A stretch of DNA of 37,607 nucleotides, taken from an uncultured Prevotellaceae bacterium (GTDB lineage: Bacteria; Bacteroidota; Bacteroidia; Bacteroidales; Bacteroidaceae). Position 1 is the first letter of the stretch, and every line of letters starts with the position of its first letter. The translations under genes were made by a program, and so were the position numbers. The notes beneath the pieces were generated by a model. It worked only from the letters and a program-made list of their open reading frames with translations, was not told where the DNA came from and made no database searches. The DNA lies in contig ONJJ01000042.1 in NCBI GenBank assembly GCA_900318115.1, positions 1 to 37,607 on the forward strand, in the 5' to 3' direction. Of the stretch, positions 22,933-32,393 are shown in pieces.

Positions 22933-24003
22933 CTATGTCTCAGCGCGATAGTGCTCGTGCTCGTCGGATTCGTGGTGATGATGACTTTCGCCGAGAAATT
23001 CTTCGGCCATGCGCCGTTTTGCGGCCTCCTTCTGGCGCTTCTTGCGCTTCTTCTCGCGCTCGCGGCGGATTTCCTCTTCGCTCACCCCTTGGGCGCTGTA
23101 GCTCTTGTCGAAGAACATGAGCAGGACACCGCCCAGGAGCATGAAGATGCCTGTGTAAACGTACGGCAGCCATGGGTCGCTGACCAGCTCCAGGATGCTC
23201 ACCTGGGAGGCTGCGCCGGCGTTGGTGTCGTAGCCGTATTGGTAGATTTTCCAGCCCTGGAGGCTGAAGGGATGATTGACGTCAACGGTGGCGCTGATGC
23301 GTTGCTTGTTCTGCTTGGTCAGCAGGAGCTCGGAGGCGAAACGGCTGGGGGAGCCGTCGGCGTACTGCTCCAGGATGAAGCGCTTCAGCTCGATGCCGAA
23401 GGGGAGGGATACCACCCGCTGCTCACCGTCCACACCGCGCCATTCCTCTGAGCCCTGCTGAACGGTCATTCTCAGGCGTTGCATGTCAGGGGTTCCCATC
23501 GTGGCGGCCACGAGGGTGAGGAACAGACCACCGTGGTTGAGGATGAAGCCGATGTCCCGAAGCCAGGGGCGACGACCACCCTTGGGATGGCGGTGATTGA
23601 AGTAGATCATGTGGCTGATGCGACGCAGCGTCAGCAGTCCCAGCAGGAAACAGATGTAGGCGAAGATGAGTGCGAAAGGCCAGAAAGAGAGCATGTTCTC
23701 TATCCACTGGCCGCCGTCGTGCTGGGGAGTGAGCCCCATGACGATGGTCAGCAGGGCCGCGTAGGCCAAGGCGGGCACGGCCGCACGGTGTGTGGTCAGA
23801 AAATGGATGGAGTAGCTGTCTCGGCGAACAAGAAACACAATCGTGATGCCCAAAAGAAATACACCCAGCACCAGGACATTTATGGGCCAGGCAAAAGCAG
23901 ACCAGTCGATGGGTCCTGTAGCCAGTTGCATCAGTACTCCAGCGCCGATGATGGCGGCTCCGATGACGAAGCCTTCTTTCATAGACCAAGGTTTTGTCCA
24001 CAT
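22933..24003 (-). CDS. resB: System II cytochrome c biogenesis protein ResB/Ccs1
   Basis: 356 aa. Three to four N-terminal membrane helices (about 10-110) precede a periplasmic domain with FGIELKRFILEQYADGSPSRFASELLL and HPFSLQGWKIYQYGYD, characteristic of ResB, then a final helix near 285-310. The C-terminal ~45 residues form a basic stretch (REREKKRKKRQKEAAKRR) followed by an acidic, histidine-rich end (ESHHHHESDEHEHY). That tail is unusual and might bind metal or heme, which is only a guess. ResB works with CcsA (downstream, 91 bp) in heme transport and ligation. Confidence 0.92.
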   Translation of the reverse strand: MWTKPWSMKEGFVIGAAIIGAGVLMQLATGPIDWSAFAWPINVLVLGVFLLGITIVFLVRRDSYSIHFLTTHRAAVPALAYAALLTIVMGLTPQHDGGQWIENMLSFWPFALIFAYICFLLGLLTLRRISHMIYFNHRHPKGGRRPWLRDIGFILNHGGLFLTLVAATMGTPDMQRLRMTVQQGSEEWRGVDGEQRVVSLPFGIELKRFILEQYADGSPSRFASELLLTKQNKQRISATVDVNHPFSLQGWKIYQYGYDTNAGAASQVSILELVSDPWLPYVYTGIFMLLGGVLLMFFDKSYSAQGVSEEEIRREREKKRKKRQKEAAKRRMAEEFLGESHHHHESDEHEHYRAET

Positions 24004-24049
24004 AGAAGGAAAAGTGGTTCTTATAATAGACTATTTGCAATTTTGGGTG

Positions 24050-24080
24050 CAAAGATAACCTTTTTTGAACTTCAAACCAA
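24050..24080 (-). promoter_or_regulatory. Promoter of the resB-ccsA operon
   Basis: On the minus strand TTG (complement of 24078-24080), a 20-bp spacer, then TATCTTTG (complement of 24050-24057). It is back-to-back with the GH27 promoter. Confidence 0.7.
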
Positions 24081-24131
24081 CAAAAAGCATAAAAAAGTAA
24101 GAAAAAAAGAGGAAGAATGCAAAAAAATGAC

Positions 24132-24139
24132 TATCTTTG
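24132..24139 (+). promoter_or_regulatory. Predicted -7 box of the GH27-GH43 unit
   Basis: TATCTTTG, 47 bases before the ATG at 24187, in an A-rich stretch. No TTG at the standard distance. Confidence 0.55.
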
Positions 24140-24186
24140 TCCGCGAAAAGAATCACTTAACCCCTAAATAACAAAAACTAACCCTT

Positions 24187-25755
24187 ATGCGAAAGACAAT
24201 GTTACTTGCGGTGATGGCCATAGCCGGATCCGCTTTCGCACAGAGAACTCCCACCATGGGTTGGAGTTCCTGGAACACCTTTGCTCTGAACATCAACGAG
24301 GAACTCATCAAGGGTCAGGCCGATGCCATGCACCAGAACGGCCTCCAGGATGCTGGTTACCTCTATGTGAACATCGACGATGGCTACTGGGATGGTCGCG
24401 GCGAGGATGGTCATCTGCGCCTGAACACCAAACTCTTCCCCGGCGGAATGCGTCCCCTCGTGGACTATATCCATAAACTCGGGCTGAAAGCCGGCATCTA
24501 CTCTGATGCCGGAGACAACACCTGCGGAAGCGGAAACCGCCACGCCTGGGGCCTCGGAGTGGGCTTCGCGGGCCACGAAGAACAGGACTGCAAGCTCTAC
24601 TTCATCGACTGGGACTTCGACTTCATCAAGGTGGACTATTGCGGCGGCAACCACATGCATCTCGACGAGCGTGAGCAGTACACCAAAATCAGCAATGCCA
24701 TCAAGAATTGCGGTAAGAAGGACATTGTCTATAATATGTGCCGCTGGGCTTTCCCCGGCACCTGGGGAGCTGAGATCAGCGACAGCTGGCGCACCACGGG
24801 CGACATCTACGATGCCTGGAAGAGCGTGCGCGGTATCCTGGCCGAGAACCTCTATCTGAGCGCCTATTGCCACGATGGACACTACAACGATATGGACATG
24901 CTCGAAGTGGGCCGGTCCATGAGTCAGGTGGAGGACGAGACGCACTTCGGTATGTGGTGCATCATGAGCTCACCGCTACTCATCGGGTGCGACACCCGCA
25001 ATATTCGTCCCGAATCGCTGAAGCTCCTTTGCAACCGCGACCTCATCGCCCTCAACCAGGATCCCTTGCACCTGCAGGCCTATGTGGCCCAGAAGCAGGG
25101 CGAGTGCTTCATCCTCGTCAAGGATATCAAGAAACTCCAGGGCAAGGAGCGCGCCGTTGCCATCTACAATCCCAGCGATGCCGATCAGCACGTGACCCTG
25201 GATCCGGCGACCATCGACCTCGGCGGAGCCGTTCAGTACTACGACTGCTTTGCCCAGCAGGACTACGTCACCGACAAGAACCCCATTCGCCTGACCATTC
25301 CTGCCCACGGAACCAAGATCTTCCGTGCCAAGGGGCAGAAACGTATCCAGCGCCGCGTGTATGAAGCCGAGACCGCCCTCATGCCCGCCTATCAGGAGCT
25401 CCGCAACAACCAGAACGAAAAGTCCGCCGTCTTCGTCACCTCCGCTAACGCCAGCGGTGGCTACAAGGCAGGATGGCTGGGCTGCCGCCCGGACAATGAC
25501 ATCCAGTGGAACGACGTTTATGTCTGTAAGAGCGGAACCTACCGCATGACCGTCACCTTCTTCTCCGGCGAAGACCGTCAGATGGACCTGACCGTCAACG
25601 GACAACCCGTCACCACCCTGATGACCCACTCCCGCAACTGGACCGCTCCCGCTCAAGTCAGCCTGGACGTCTATCTGAAGAAGGGGCGCAACAGCATCCG
25701 GCTGAGCAACGCCTCGGACTGGATGCCCGACATCGATGTGATGACCATCGAATAA
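24187..25755 (+). CDS. GH27 alpha-galactosidase-like enzyme with C-terminal CBM
   Basis: 522 aa. Signal peptide of about 18 residues (AIAGSAFA-QR). The GH27 barrel begins TPTMGWSSWNTF and includes NIDDGYW, GLKAGIYSDAG, FIKVDYCGG with nucleophile D150, and ISDSWRTTGD with acid/base D199. The two aspartates of NIDDGYW favour alpha-galactosidase over beta-L-arabinopyranosidase, where the corresponding position is changed, but this is inference. A small beta domain follows the barrel, and about 385-522 (RRVYEAETALM...IDVMTIE) is a CBM35/CBM6-like module. No C-terminal sorting tail, so periplasmic location is likely. The GH43 gene follows after 103 bp. Confidence 0.9.
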   Translation: MRKTMLLAVMAIAGSAFAQRTPTMGWSSWNTFALNINEELIKGQADAMHQNGLQDAGYLYVNIDDGYWDGRGEDGHLRLNTKLFPGGMRPLVDYIHKLGLKAGIYSDAGDNTCGSGNRHAWGLGVGFAGHEEQDCKLYFIDWDFDFIKVDYCGGNHMHLDEREQYTKISNAIKNCGKKDIVYNMCRWAFPGTWGAEISDSWRTTGDIYDAWKSVRGILAENLYLSAYCHDGHYNDMDMLEVGRSMSQVEDETHFGMWCIMSSPLLIGCDTRNIRPESLKLLCNRDLIALNQDPLHLQAYVAQKQGECFILVKDIKKLQGKERAVAIYNPSDADQHVTLDPATIDLGGAVQYYDCFAQQDYVTDKNPIRLTIPAHGTKIFRAKGQKRIQRRVYEAETALMPAYQELRNNQNEKSAVFVTSANASGGYKAGWLGCRPDNDIQWNDVYVCKSGTYRMTVTFFSGEDRQMDLTVNGQPVTTLMTHSRNWTAPAQVSLDVYLKKGRNSIRLSNASDWMPDIDVMTIE

Positions 25756-25800
25756 GTTCCTTTCGACAGATTCAGAAAAGCAACACCTCTTTATATTCAT

Positions 25801-25833
25801 ACGCGCGAGGGAGCCATGGGCTTGCTCGCGCGT
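25801..25833 (+). promoter_or_regulatory. Intercistronic hairpin between GH27 and GH43 genes
   Basis: ACGCGCGAGGGAGCC (25801-25815), loop ATG, GGCTTGCTCGCGCGT (25819-25833): 13 of 15 positions pair. There is no T-tract. No TAnnTTTG box lies between the genes, so cotranscription with an mRNA-stabilising or partly terminating hairpin is likely. Confidence 0.6.
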
Positions 25834-25858
25834 CTATAACACCATTACAAGAACCACA

Positions 25859-28489
25859 ATGAAAATCAAAGTCCTCCTTTCTGTCCGGGGAATCAGAGCC
25901 CTGCTCTCTGCCGTGTGCGTTGCGCTCTCAGTGCAATCCATGCTCCATGCTGCCACCTACAAGAATCCCATCATCGCCGAAGATGCCCCGGACCCCTCTG
26001 TCATCAAGGGCAACGATGGCTACTACTACCTCTTCTCCACCGCCGAGCACGTCTATCGGAGTGCAGATTTAGTCCACTGGAAGTACGTGCGCCAGGCTTT
26101 CGGCGACAATCCGCGTCAGACCTTCGTTCCCGGAGTCAATGTTTACTGGGCTCCTTGCGTGACCAAGCAGGATGGTCGCTATGTCCTCTACTTCGCCCTC
26201 TCCACGTGGGGCGGTGGCGACACGGCTTCCATCGGCGTCGCCACCTCCGATCACCCCGGAGGACCCTACAAACTTGTGGGCGACGGAAAACTCTTCACCA
26301 GCGGCGAGGTCGGGGTGAACAACAGCATCGACCCGAACTACATCGAGGAGGACGGCCACAAGTACATCGTATGGGGGTCGTGGAACGGAATCTGGCTCAT
26401 AGAACTGACGGAGGACGGTCTGGCCGTGAAGGATATCACGAAGAAGACGCAGATTGCAGGCACTCGCTTCGAGGCACCTTATATCTACAAGCGGGGACGT
26501 TATTACTACCTCTTCTGCAGCATCGGAGCTTGTTGCGAGGGAGTGAACAGCACCTACGAGACCATCGTCGGACGGTCCACAAAACTCATGGGCCCCTACT
26601 ACGACAAGAACGGCAAACGACTGATGGACAACAACTATACGATTTTCCTCACGAAGAACTCACCCTGCATCGCTCCGGGCCATAACTCCCGAATCATCGA
26701 GGACGAGGCAGGAAGAACCTGGATGACCTACCATGGATATATGCGTAGCGACCCGGACAAGGGGCGTGTCGTCTGGCTCGACGAAGTCAAGTGGCGCAAC
26801 TCATGGCCTTACATCAGCGGCAACGGAGCATCGTCCGCAGAGCTGGAAGCGCCCACCGTGGCACCCTTCAGCCTGGATATGGACGAGGTCAAGACGGAAT
26901 GGGGAGTGGAGCAGGGAACGCTGGTGCCCGCAGACCTCAGTCAGGACGGCCAGAAGAGTCTGATTGTGGCAGGCCAGAAGACCGATTCCGAAGTCACTAC
27001 TCCCTGGAATGCGATTATCCGAAAGAGCGCAGACGGCCAGTGGGAAGCCACCGAGGGAGCACTCCAGACGGGACTGCGACCCACCATCGTGCCCGCCGAG
27101 CTGAACGGCGACGGACGCTTGGAGCTCGTGGCTCTCGGAACACCCCACGAGACGGGAAATCCTGGCGGAACGGCCAATGGTATCTATTTCATGAACACCG
27201 AGGGTGAACTCCAGAAAGCCGCCGATGTCCGCGGAGCAGACTTCTCTGTCCTGACCGCAGCTGCCGTGGCAGACGTCAATTCCGACGGACGGACGGATAT
27301 CCTTGCCGTGGGCCCCGAGGGAAAGAACTTCCTGCTTCTCGGAGCGGAGCCGGAGGGCGACCGCCAGGGAGCCTTTGCCTTTGTCGCCAAGCCCTTCGCC
27401 GACACCCAGAAGACCTACGAGCAGATCTACGCTTACGACTTCAACGGCGACGGCTCCTCCGATATCTTCGTCTGCTCGGCCGAGGCGGCAGAACTCTTCC
27501 TGAACGACGGCGCGGGCAATTTCTTGCCCACCGATTGGATGGCGACGAATCCGGCACCCGCAGATGGTGGCGTGGCCGTCGCCGACGTGAACTACGATAG
27601 CGCGTTCGACATCATTTTCGGAGGCGCCGCGTGTGCCGTCTGCATCAACGATGGCACGGGGCATTTCACGCTCTCTGATGACTCAAAGCTGACCCTTGAC
27701 TATCAGAACAACAGTTTCTCTGCCACCGCGGCCAACCTTTTCGACTGGGATGGCGACGGATATGCCGACTTCCTCTATCAGGGAGCCAGCCCCGCCCTGG
27801 CCATCACCACGGGCAGCATTTGGCTTGGCAATACGAAGGGAACTTTTGCGGAACGCCGCAGGTTTGCCTCCGGAAGCGGAGCCGCAACGACCTTCCTGGA
27901 CTGGGATGACGATGGCATACCGGACATCATCTCCGCCGGCAGGACCACAGACTCGCACTTCTTCCCCGCCATGTTAGGACCGGTCTTTGCCGTGACGCCC
28001 AACCCCTCCGCCAAGTCGCGCAAGCTGACCATCCTCGGAGGCCTGCAGAGCCAGGTGGACGGAAACGTCGTGCGCCTCTCCTGGGACCGTGGACTGAAGA
28101 ATCAGACCTATGAGCTCTTTGTCCGCGACGAACAAGGGCGCCTCTGGGGCAATGTGCGATCCTACGTCGAGGGAGAATTTGAGGGACTACGCAAGGTCCT
28201 CGACCACGGGAACATGGGCACCGCCGTCGCTGCCACCCTCGTACTGCCGAAGGGGCACTACACCTGGGGCGTACAGCGGCTGAATGCACGCTACGAGGGA
28301 TCGCCGTTCGCCACCGCCGAATTCACCATCCTGACAGACCATGTCGCCGAACTGCCTTCGGCCTCAAGCACCTCTGCGGCTGCACCTCTGCGATATAATT
28401 TACTCGGGCAACCCGCAACTCCGCAGCAAAAAGGCATTCTGCTCCTCCATTACCCCGATGGAAGCGTCCGTAAAACTCTTTCGAGATAG
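25859..28489 (+). CDS. GH43-like glycosidase with FG-GAP repeats
   Basis: 876 aa. Signal peptide to about residue 32 (SMLHA-ATYKNP). The five-bladed GH43 domain spans about 33-330: catalytic base D45 in APDPSV, pKa-tuning D158 in SIDPNY, and acid E205 in RFEAPY. From about 345 to 705 there are FG-GAP/VCBS-type repeats with calcium-loop patterns (DVNSDGRTD, DFNGDGSSD, DVNYDSAFD, DWDGDGYAD, DWDDDGIPD), likely a second propeller. About 720-830 is an Fn3-like module. The end LRYNLLGQPATPQQKG... is a sorting-like tail. GH43 members act mainly on arabinan or xylan; arabinan fits the neighbouring pectin enzymes. Confidence 0.88.
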   Translation: MKIKVLLSVRGIRALLSAVCVALSVQSMLHAATYKNPIIAEDAPDPSVIKGNDGYYYLFSTAEHVYRSADLVHWKYVRQAFGDNPRQTFVPGVNVYWAPCVTKQDGRYVLYFALSTWGGGDTASIGVATSDHPGGPYKLVGDGKLFTSGEVGVNNSIDPNYIEEDGHKYIVWGSWNGIWLIELTEDGLAVKDITKKTQIAGTRFEAPYIYKRGRYYYLFCSIGACCEGVNSTYETIVGRSTKLMGPYYDKNGKRLMDNNYTIFLTKNSPCIAPGHNSRIIEDEAGRTWMTYHGYMRSDPDKGRVVWLDEVKWRNSWPYISGNGASSAELEAPTVAPFSLDMDEVKTEWGVEQGTLVPADLSQDGQKSLIVAGQKTDSEVTTPWNAIIRKSADGQWEATEGALQTGLRPTIVPAELNGDGRLELVALGTPHETGNPGGTANGIYFMNTEGELQKAADVRGADFSVLTAAAVADVNSDGRTDILAVGPEGKNFLLLGAEPEGDRQGAFAFVAKPFADTQKTYEQIYAYDFNGDGSSDIFVCSAEAAELFLNDGAGNFLPTDWMATNPAPADGGVAVADVNYDSAFDIIFGGAACAVCINDGTGHFTLSDDSKLTLDYQNNSFSATAANLFDWDGDGYADFLYQGASPALAITTGSIWLGNTKGTFAERRRFASGSGAATTFLDWDDDGIPDIISAGRTTDSHFFPAMLGPVFAVTPNPSAKSRKLTILGGLQSQVDGNVVRLSWDRGLKNQTYELFVRDEQGRLWGNVRSYVEGEFEGLRKVLDHGNMGTAVAATLVLPKGHYTWGVQRLNARYEGSPFATAEFTILTDHVAELPSASSTSAAAPLRYNLLGQPATPQQKGILLLHYPDGSVRKTLSR

Positions 28490-28537
28490 GAAAAAATGGG
28501 TGCAGAGCTCTCCCGGGTGCGGATTTAACACAAAAAG

Positions 28538-28569
28538 TTTGGAGCACATAGGATTTATAACTACTTTTG
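28538..28569 (+). promoter_or_regulatory. Promoter of the CotH-like gene
   Basis: TTTG at 28538-28541, 20-bp spacer, TACTTTTG at 28562-28569, a near-ideal Bacteroidetes promoter. The leader to the ATG at 28601 would be about 25 nt. Confidence 0.75.
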
Positions 28570-28600
28570 CCCCGAAAAATAGTCCAAAAAGACTCATTCA

Positions 28601-31600
28601 ATGACCCGATACCTCTCAATTCTGGCCATCGTGTCGATGGTTTTCGTGAGCATCACAAATGCTCGCGCTTCCCAAGTTGAAGAACCCGTTGCCGCAGGGC
28701 AGGACACCACATTTATCTACATGCCCAACGGGCGTCTGGATGTCTATCCTCCAGACGTCGTTCAGGGTATTGAACAAGGTGAACAGACCATCGTCGTTAC
28801 GACCATCGACGGCAAGGCACATACCTATCAGCGAGTTGCCATCGAGTCCGTCAGCACTACGGCCCCCAAGAACAAGCCCTGGCTGACCTCCTTCAAGTTC
28901 AACAACAAATTCAATGGAGAACTCTCCGCCGATGTGCTGTGTGACTTCGGCGCCAATGGCGCTATCCAGGGCGTCGTCCCCACCATCGGCAAGTGGCTCT
29001 GCCCGAGTTTCCAGCGTTCGGACGACAATGCGCTGGCCTACGTGGGGCGCAAGCCGCAGCACAGCAAGGTATCGCGCCTGAGCTTCGCAGAACCTGTGGA
29101 CTACGTCATTACCCGTCCCGGATGGCAGGTCATTCAACTCAATGTGCCGGAGGACGGCGATGACCCCGAGCCCGACCCCGAGCCCGAAATTCCCGAGCTC
29201 GACGAGTCGGCCGTCAAGGTCAGCCTGACTCCCGAGATGCTCAGCACCAACGCCCCCACCACCATTGCCAACGAAGACCTCCCCTCGCTCCTCGACGGCA
29301 ACGATGCCACCTTCTTCCATTCCACGTGGAGCGGCAGCGGATACGAAGTACTGCCCCTGGACAGCTGTCCTTGGATTGAGATCGAACTCGCCGAGGCCAT
29401 ACAGAACTTCCAGTTCCGCTACGAGACGCGCCAGGCCGACTTGCGCTGGCCACTCTCTATCCGGCTGGACGTCAGCGACGATGGCACTACGTGGACGATG
29501 GTGGACGAGTACACGGCCGACGACGGCCTGCCCCAGGGACCCCTGCAATGGTGGACGTCGCCCGTCGTCACGCTGCCCGGTGCCACCAAGCACCTGCGCA
29601 TCGTCTGCACCGAGGCTGCCTACAAGAACTACCTCTGCATGGCCGAACTGGAGCTCTATAAGGTCACGCCCAAGACACCCGATCCTACGCCCGATCCCGA
29701 TCCCCAGCTGCCCGAAGGAGCTTCCTTGAGCTGGCAACCCTATGGTACACGCTACACCGTGTCCATCGACTTCCCCGTTGATCGCGCCGTCAGCGTTCCT
29801 GTTGTCCGCATCTACACCGACGAAGGCATCCTCCCGCCCGACAAGACCAACTACCTCACGGGCACCATCGAGATTGATGGAGGAGGTGTCTTCCCCGACA
29901 TGCCGGAAACGCCCATGCAAATCCGTGGCCGAGGCAACAGCTCGTGGGCCGGACAGTATGGCAAGAGCCCCTATCGCGTCAAGTTCGATTCCAAGAAGAA
30001 ACCCCTCGGACTGAAGAACGGCAAGAACTGGGTCCTCCTGGCCAACAGGCAGAACGGTTCCATGATGTCGAACGCTATCGGAATGAAGGTGGCCCAGCTC
30101 GCCGGAGCGGCCGGAGCCAATCATATCGTGCCCGTCGAACTCTATATCAATGGTGAGTATCGTGGCTCCTACAATTTCACAGAGAAAGTGGGCATCAGCA
30201 ACAATAGCATCGATTTGGACGACGAGAGCATGGCCGCCATGCTGGAACTGGACTCCTACTACGACGAGTCCCATAAGTTCCGCGGATATGAGTACGACAT
30301 GCCTTGTAACATCAAGTTCCCGGACTTCGACGACGACCCCCTCGAGACCACCTTGTCCGAAGGTGCCATCAAGGACGACTGGGACGACCTGCTCGAGGCC
30401 GTGGCCTTGCATCGCGACATCTCCAACTTCGCGCAGGTCGATACCCTCGCGGCTTTCTATCTCACCAATGACTTCATCCTCAACCAGGAACTGATGCACC
30501 CCAAGTCCACCTTTGTCTATAAGGAGCGCATCGGCGACCGCCGCAGCCTCTGGAAGTTCGGCCCCGTCTGGGACCTCGACTGGTCCTTTGGCTACGAAGG
30601 TTCATCCCGGTACTACCAGCAGGGAGCAGAGGACGACCTGACCACCCGTCGCTGGATGGAGTGCAACCAGTTCTGGATCGACCTGCGGCAGTGCGGCGAG
30701 AACTTCGACCGCGCCTACTACCTCGCATGGAGCCGGCTGCTGGCCCTCGGCGCCGTGGAGGAACTGCAGGATTACATCGATACCTACTTCGAGTATGCCA
30801 GTGCTTCCTTCCAGAACAACGCATCGGTCTGGGGCGACGGATGGGACTACACGTCCAACGCCTCCAGCGCCAAGACGTGGCTGAAGCGCCGTGCAAACTT
30901 CGTCTTCAAGCGACTGACGGCCTACGATGTCGAAGATGACCTGCCCGACTTGCAGGAATGGCAACCCTATGGCGTGTCCGACGAACCTGTGGAGGTCGAT
31001 AAGACACCCTACATCAAAGTCCGTGCGGCCGTGCAGAACCTGTTGGCGAATCATGATGCCTACGAGTGTCTGCCCACGACTAAGGAGACTCTTGAGATGG
31101 CCATCGTCGAGCAGAACAATGCCGTGGCCGCGGCCGAGAAGGACAAGGACGTCGCCGCTGCCGTCGCTGCCCTGCGCAGTGCCGTGGTCACCTTCCTCAG
31201 TGCCGATGAGCTCCATCTGCTCGCTCCCATCAGCCTGGACGACCTCTTCCTCACCAATCCCTCGCCCGTGGAGAGCCTCGATGGATGGCAGTCGGACTAC
31301 GAAGCCAACTTCTATCCCGCGACACACACGGCTGACTTCATCGAAGCCAGCGGAGCGGAACTCTACCAGAACGTGCGCTTGCCGGCAGGTGACTTCGTCT
31401 GGACGGGCGTGGCCATGACACGTAGCGGCTACACGGGCCAGCTCTTTGTCGATGATACCAACAAACGTATCGCCACGGCCTCTTCGCGCTCCGTCAACAG
31501 CCACGAGGAAGCACGTGCGTGGTTCGATAGCGGAAAGGGTGTCAACACCATCAACTTCACCCTCACGCAGCCCGAGACCAAACGCCTGGGATTGCGTGCC

Positions 31601-32365
31601 GACGATGGTGGTGGCGACCACTGGCTCGTGTGGTCCGACTTCCACCTCACCATGACCGCCAAGCCTTATGTTCCCATGGTCACCGAGGAACTCTACCTGG
31701 CGGCCAACAAGAGTATCACGGACGGCACGCGCTACCGCATCTTCACGCAGCACAACGGAAGCGGCTTCGGCAGCACGCGCTACTACCTCTCCCGAGACGG
31801 ACACCTGACCAGCGAACTGTCGGATCAGGACATCTTCCTCTTCACCGCCACCCAGGGTAATGTCGGAGGCGGCAACACAGACCTCTTTGTCAGCCCCGGC
31901 TGGCGCACGGACGCCTTCTTCACCAATCCCACGCTCAGCGAGAGCAGCCAGGGAGACATCGTGCCACGGGGCAACATCAGCGTGAACCCCGAGTTGGCAC
32001 GCGACAACTGGGAAGGACAGGTCTGGTATCTGAATGGAGAACTCTATGCCGTGCGTTCCACCAATGCCCCTGCCGGCTCCTGGGGTGCCGAGAGCTTCTG
32101 GACCGTGGAGGACATTGACTCCGACGGCTCGCCCGAGGCAGGCTATGCCTGGGCTCCTGGCTTCTACTGGCAGCTGGAGGAAGTGCCTTACGACGGCATC
32201 CTGCAGCCCGCCGTGGACGAGGCGTCCGGCGAAGCCATGGCTGCCCAGCCCGTCTATGACCTCACGGGCCGCCGACTCTCCGACCGCCTCGATCTCTTCC
32301 TCCGTGCGCCCCACGCCACAGGTATTTACCTCGTGGGAGGTCGCAAACTGAGGATCGACAAGTAA
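28601..32365 (+). CDS. Large secreted CotH-kinase-like protein with F5/8-type domain
   Basis: 1254 aa. Signal peptide of about 23 residues (TNARA-SQ). Residues 25-185 are an unrecognised beta-rich domain. An acidic DPEPDPEPE linker (~187-200) leads to an F5/8 type C (discoidin) domain (~205-360: PSLLDGNDATFFHSTWSG...), and a second DPTPDPDP linker follows. The CotH domain covers about 390-790: MQIRGRGNSSW, KSPYRVKFDSKKKPLG, WVLLANRQNGS, and GPVWDLDWSFGY with D658/D660 in the place of the metal-binding aspartates of CotH. A FIVAR-like helical stretch lies at about 805-870, then two beta domains and a sorting-like tail (PVYDLTGRRL...). CotH kinases phosphorylate secreted proteins in spore coats; the target here is unknown. 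Confidence 0.85.
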   Translation: MTRYLSILAIVSMVFVSITNARASQVEEPVAAGQDTTFIYMPNGRLDVYPPDVVQGIEQGEQTIVVTTIDGKAHTYQRVAIESVSTTAPKNKPWLTSFKFNNKFNGELSADVLCDFGANGAIQGVVPTIGKWLCPSFQRSDDNALAYVGRKPQHSKVSRLSFAEPVDYVITRPGWQVIQLNVPEDGDDPEPDPEPEIPELDESAVKVSLTPEMLSTNAPTTIANEDLPSLLDGNDATFFHSTWSGSGYEVLPLDSCPWIEIELAEAIQNFQFRYETRQADLRWPLSIRLDVSDDGTTWTMVDEYTADDGLPQGPLQWWTSPVVTLPGATKHLRIVCTEAAYKNYLCMAELELYKVTPKTPDPTPDPDPQLPEGASLSWQPYGTRYTVSIDFPVDRAVSVPVVRIYTDEGILPPDKTNYLTGTIEIDGGGVFPDMPETPMQIRGRGNSSWAGQYGKSPYRVKFDSKKKPLGLKNGKNWVLLANRQNGSMMSNAIGMKVAQLAGAAGANHIVPVELYINGEYRGSYNFTEKVGISNNSIDLDDESMAAMLELDSYYDESHKFRGYEYDMPCNIKFPDFDDDPLETTLSEGAIKDDWDDLLEAVALHRDISNFAQVDTLAAFYLTNDFILNQELMHPKSTFVYKERIGDRRSLWKFGPVWDLDWSFGYEGSSRYYQQGAEDDLTTRRWMECNQFWIDLRQCGENFDRAYYLAWSRLLALGAVEELQDYIDTYFEYASASFQNNASVWGDGWDYTSNASSAKTWLKRRANFVFKRLTAYDVEDDLPDLQEWQPYGVSDEPVEVDKTPYIKVRAAVQNLLANHDAYECLPTTKETLEMAIVEQNNAVAAAEKDKDVAAAVAALRSAVVTFLSADELHLLAPISLDDLFLTNPSPVESLDGWQSDYEANFYPATHTADFIEASGAELYQNVRLPAGDFVWTGVAMTRSGYTGQLFVDDTNKRIATASSRSVNSHEEARAWFDSGKGVNTINFTLTQPETKRLGLRADDGGGDHWLVWSDFHLTMTAKPYVPMVTEELYLAANKSITDGTRYRIFTQHNGSGFGSTRYYLSRDGHLTSELSDQDIFLFTATQGNVGGGNTDLFVSPGWRTDAFFTNPTLSESSQGDIVPRGNISVNPELARDNWEGQVWYLNGELYAVRSTNAPAGSWGAESFWTVEDIDSDGSPEAGYAWAPGFYWQLEEVPYDGILQPAVDEASGEAMAAQPVYDLTGRRLSDRLDLFLRAPHATGIYLVGGRKLRIDK

Positions 32366-32393
32366 AGGGCGAGGACAGTATATCCTTTTAGCG

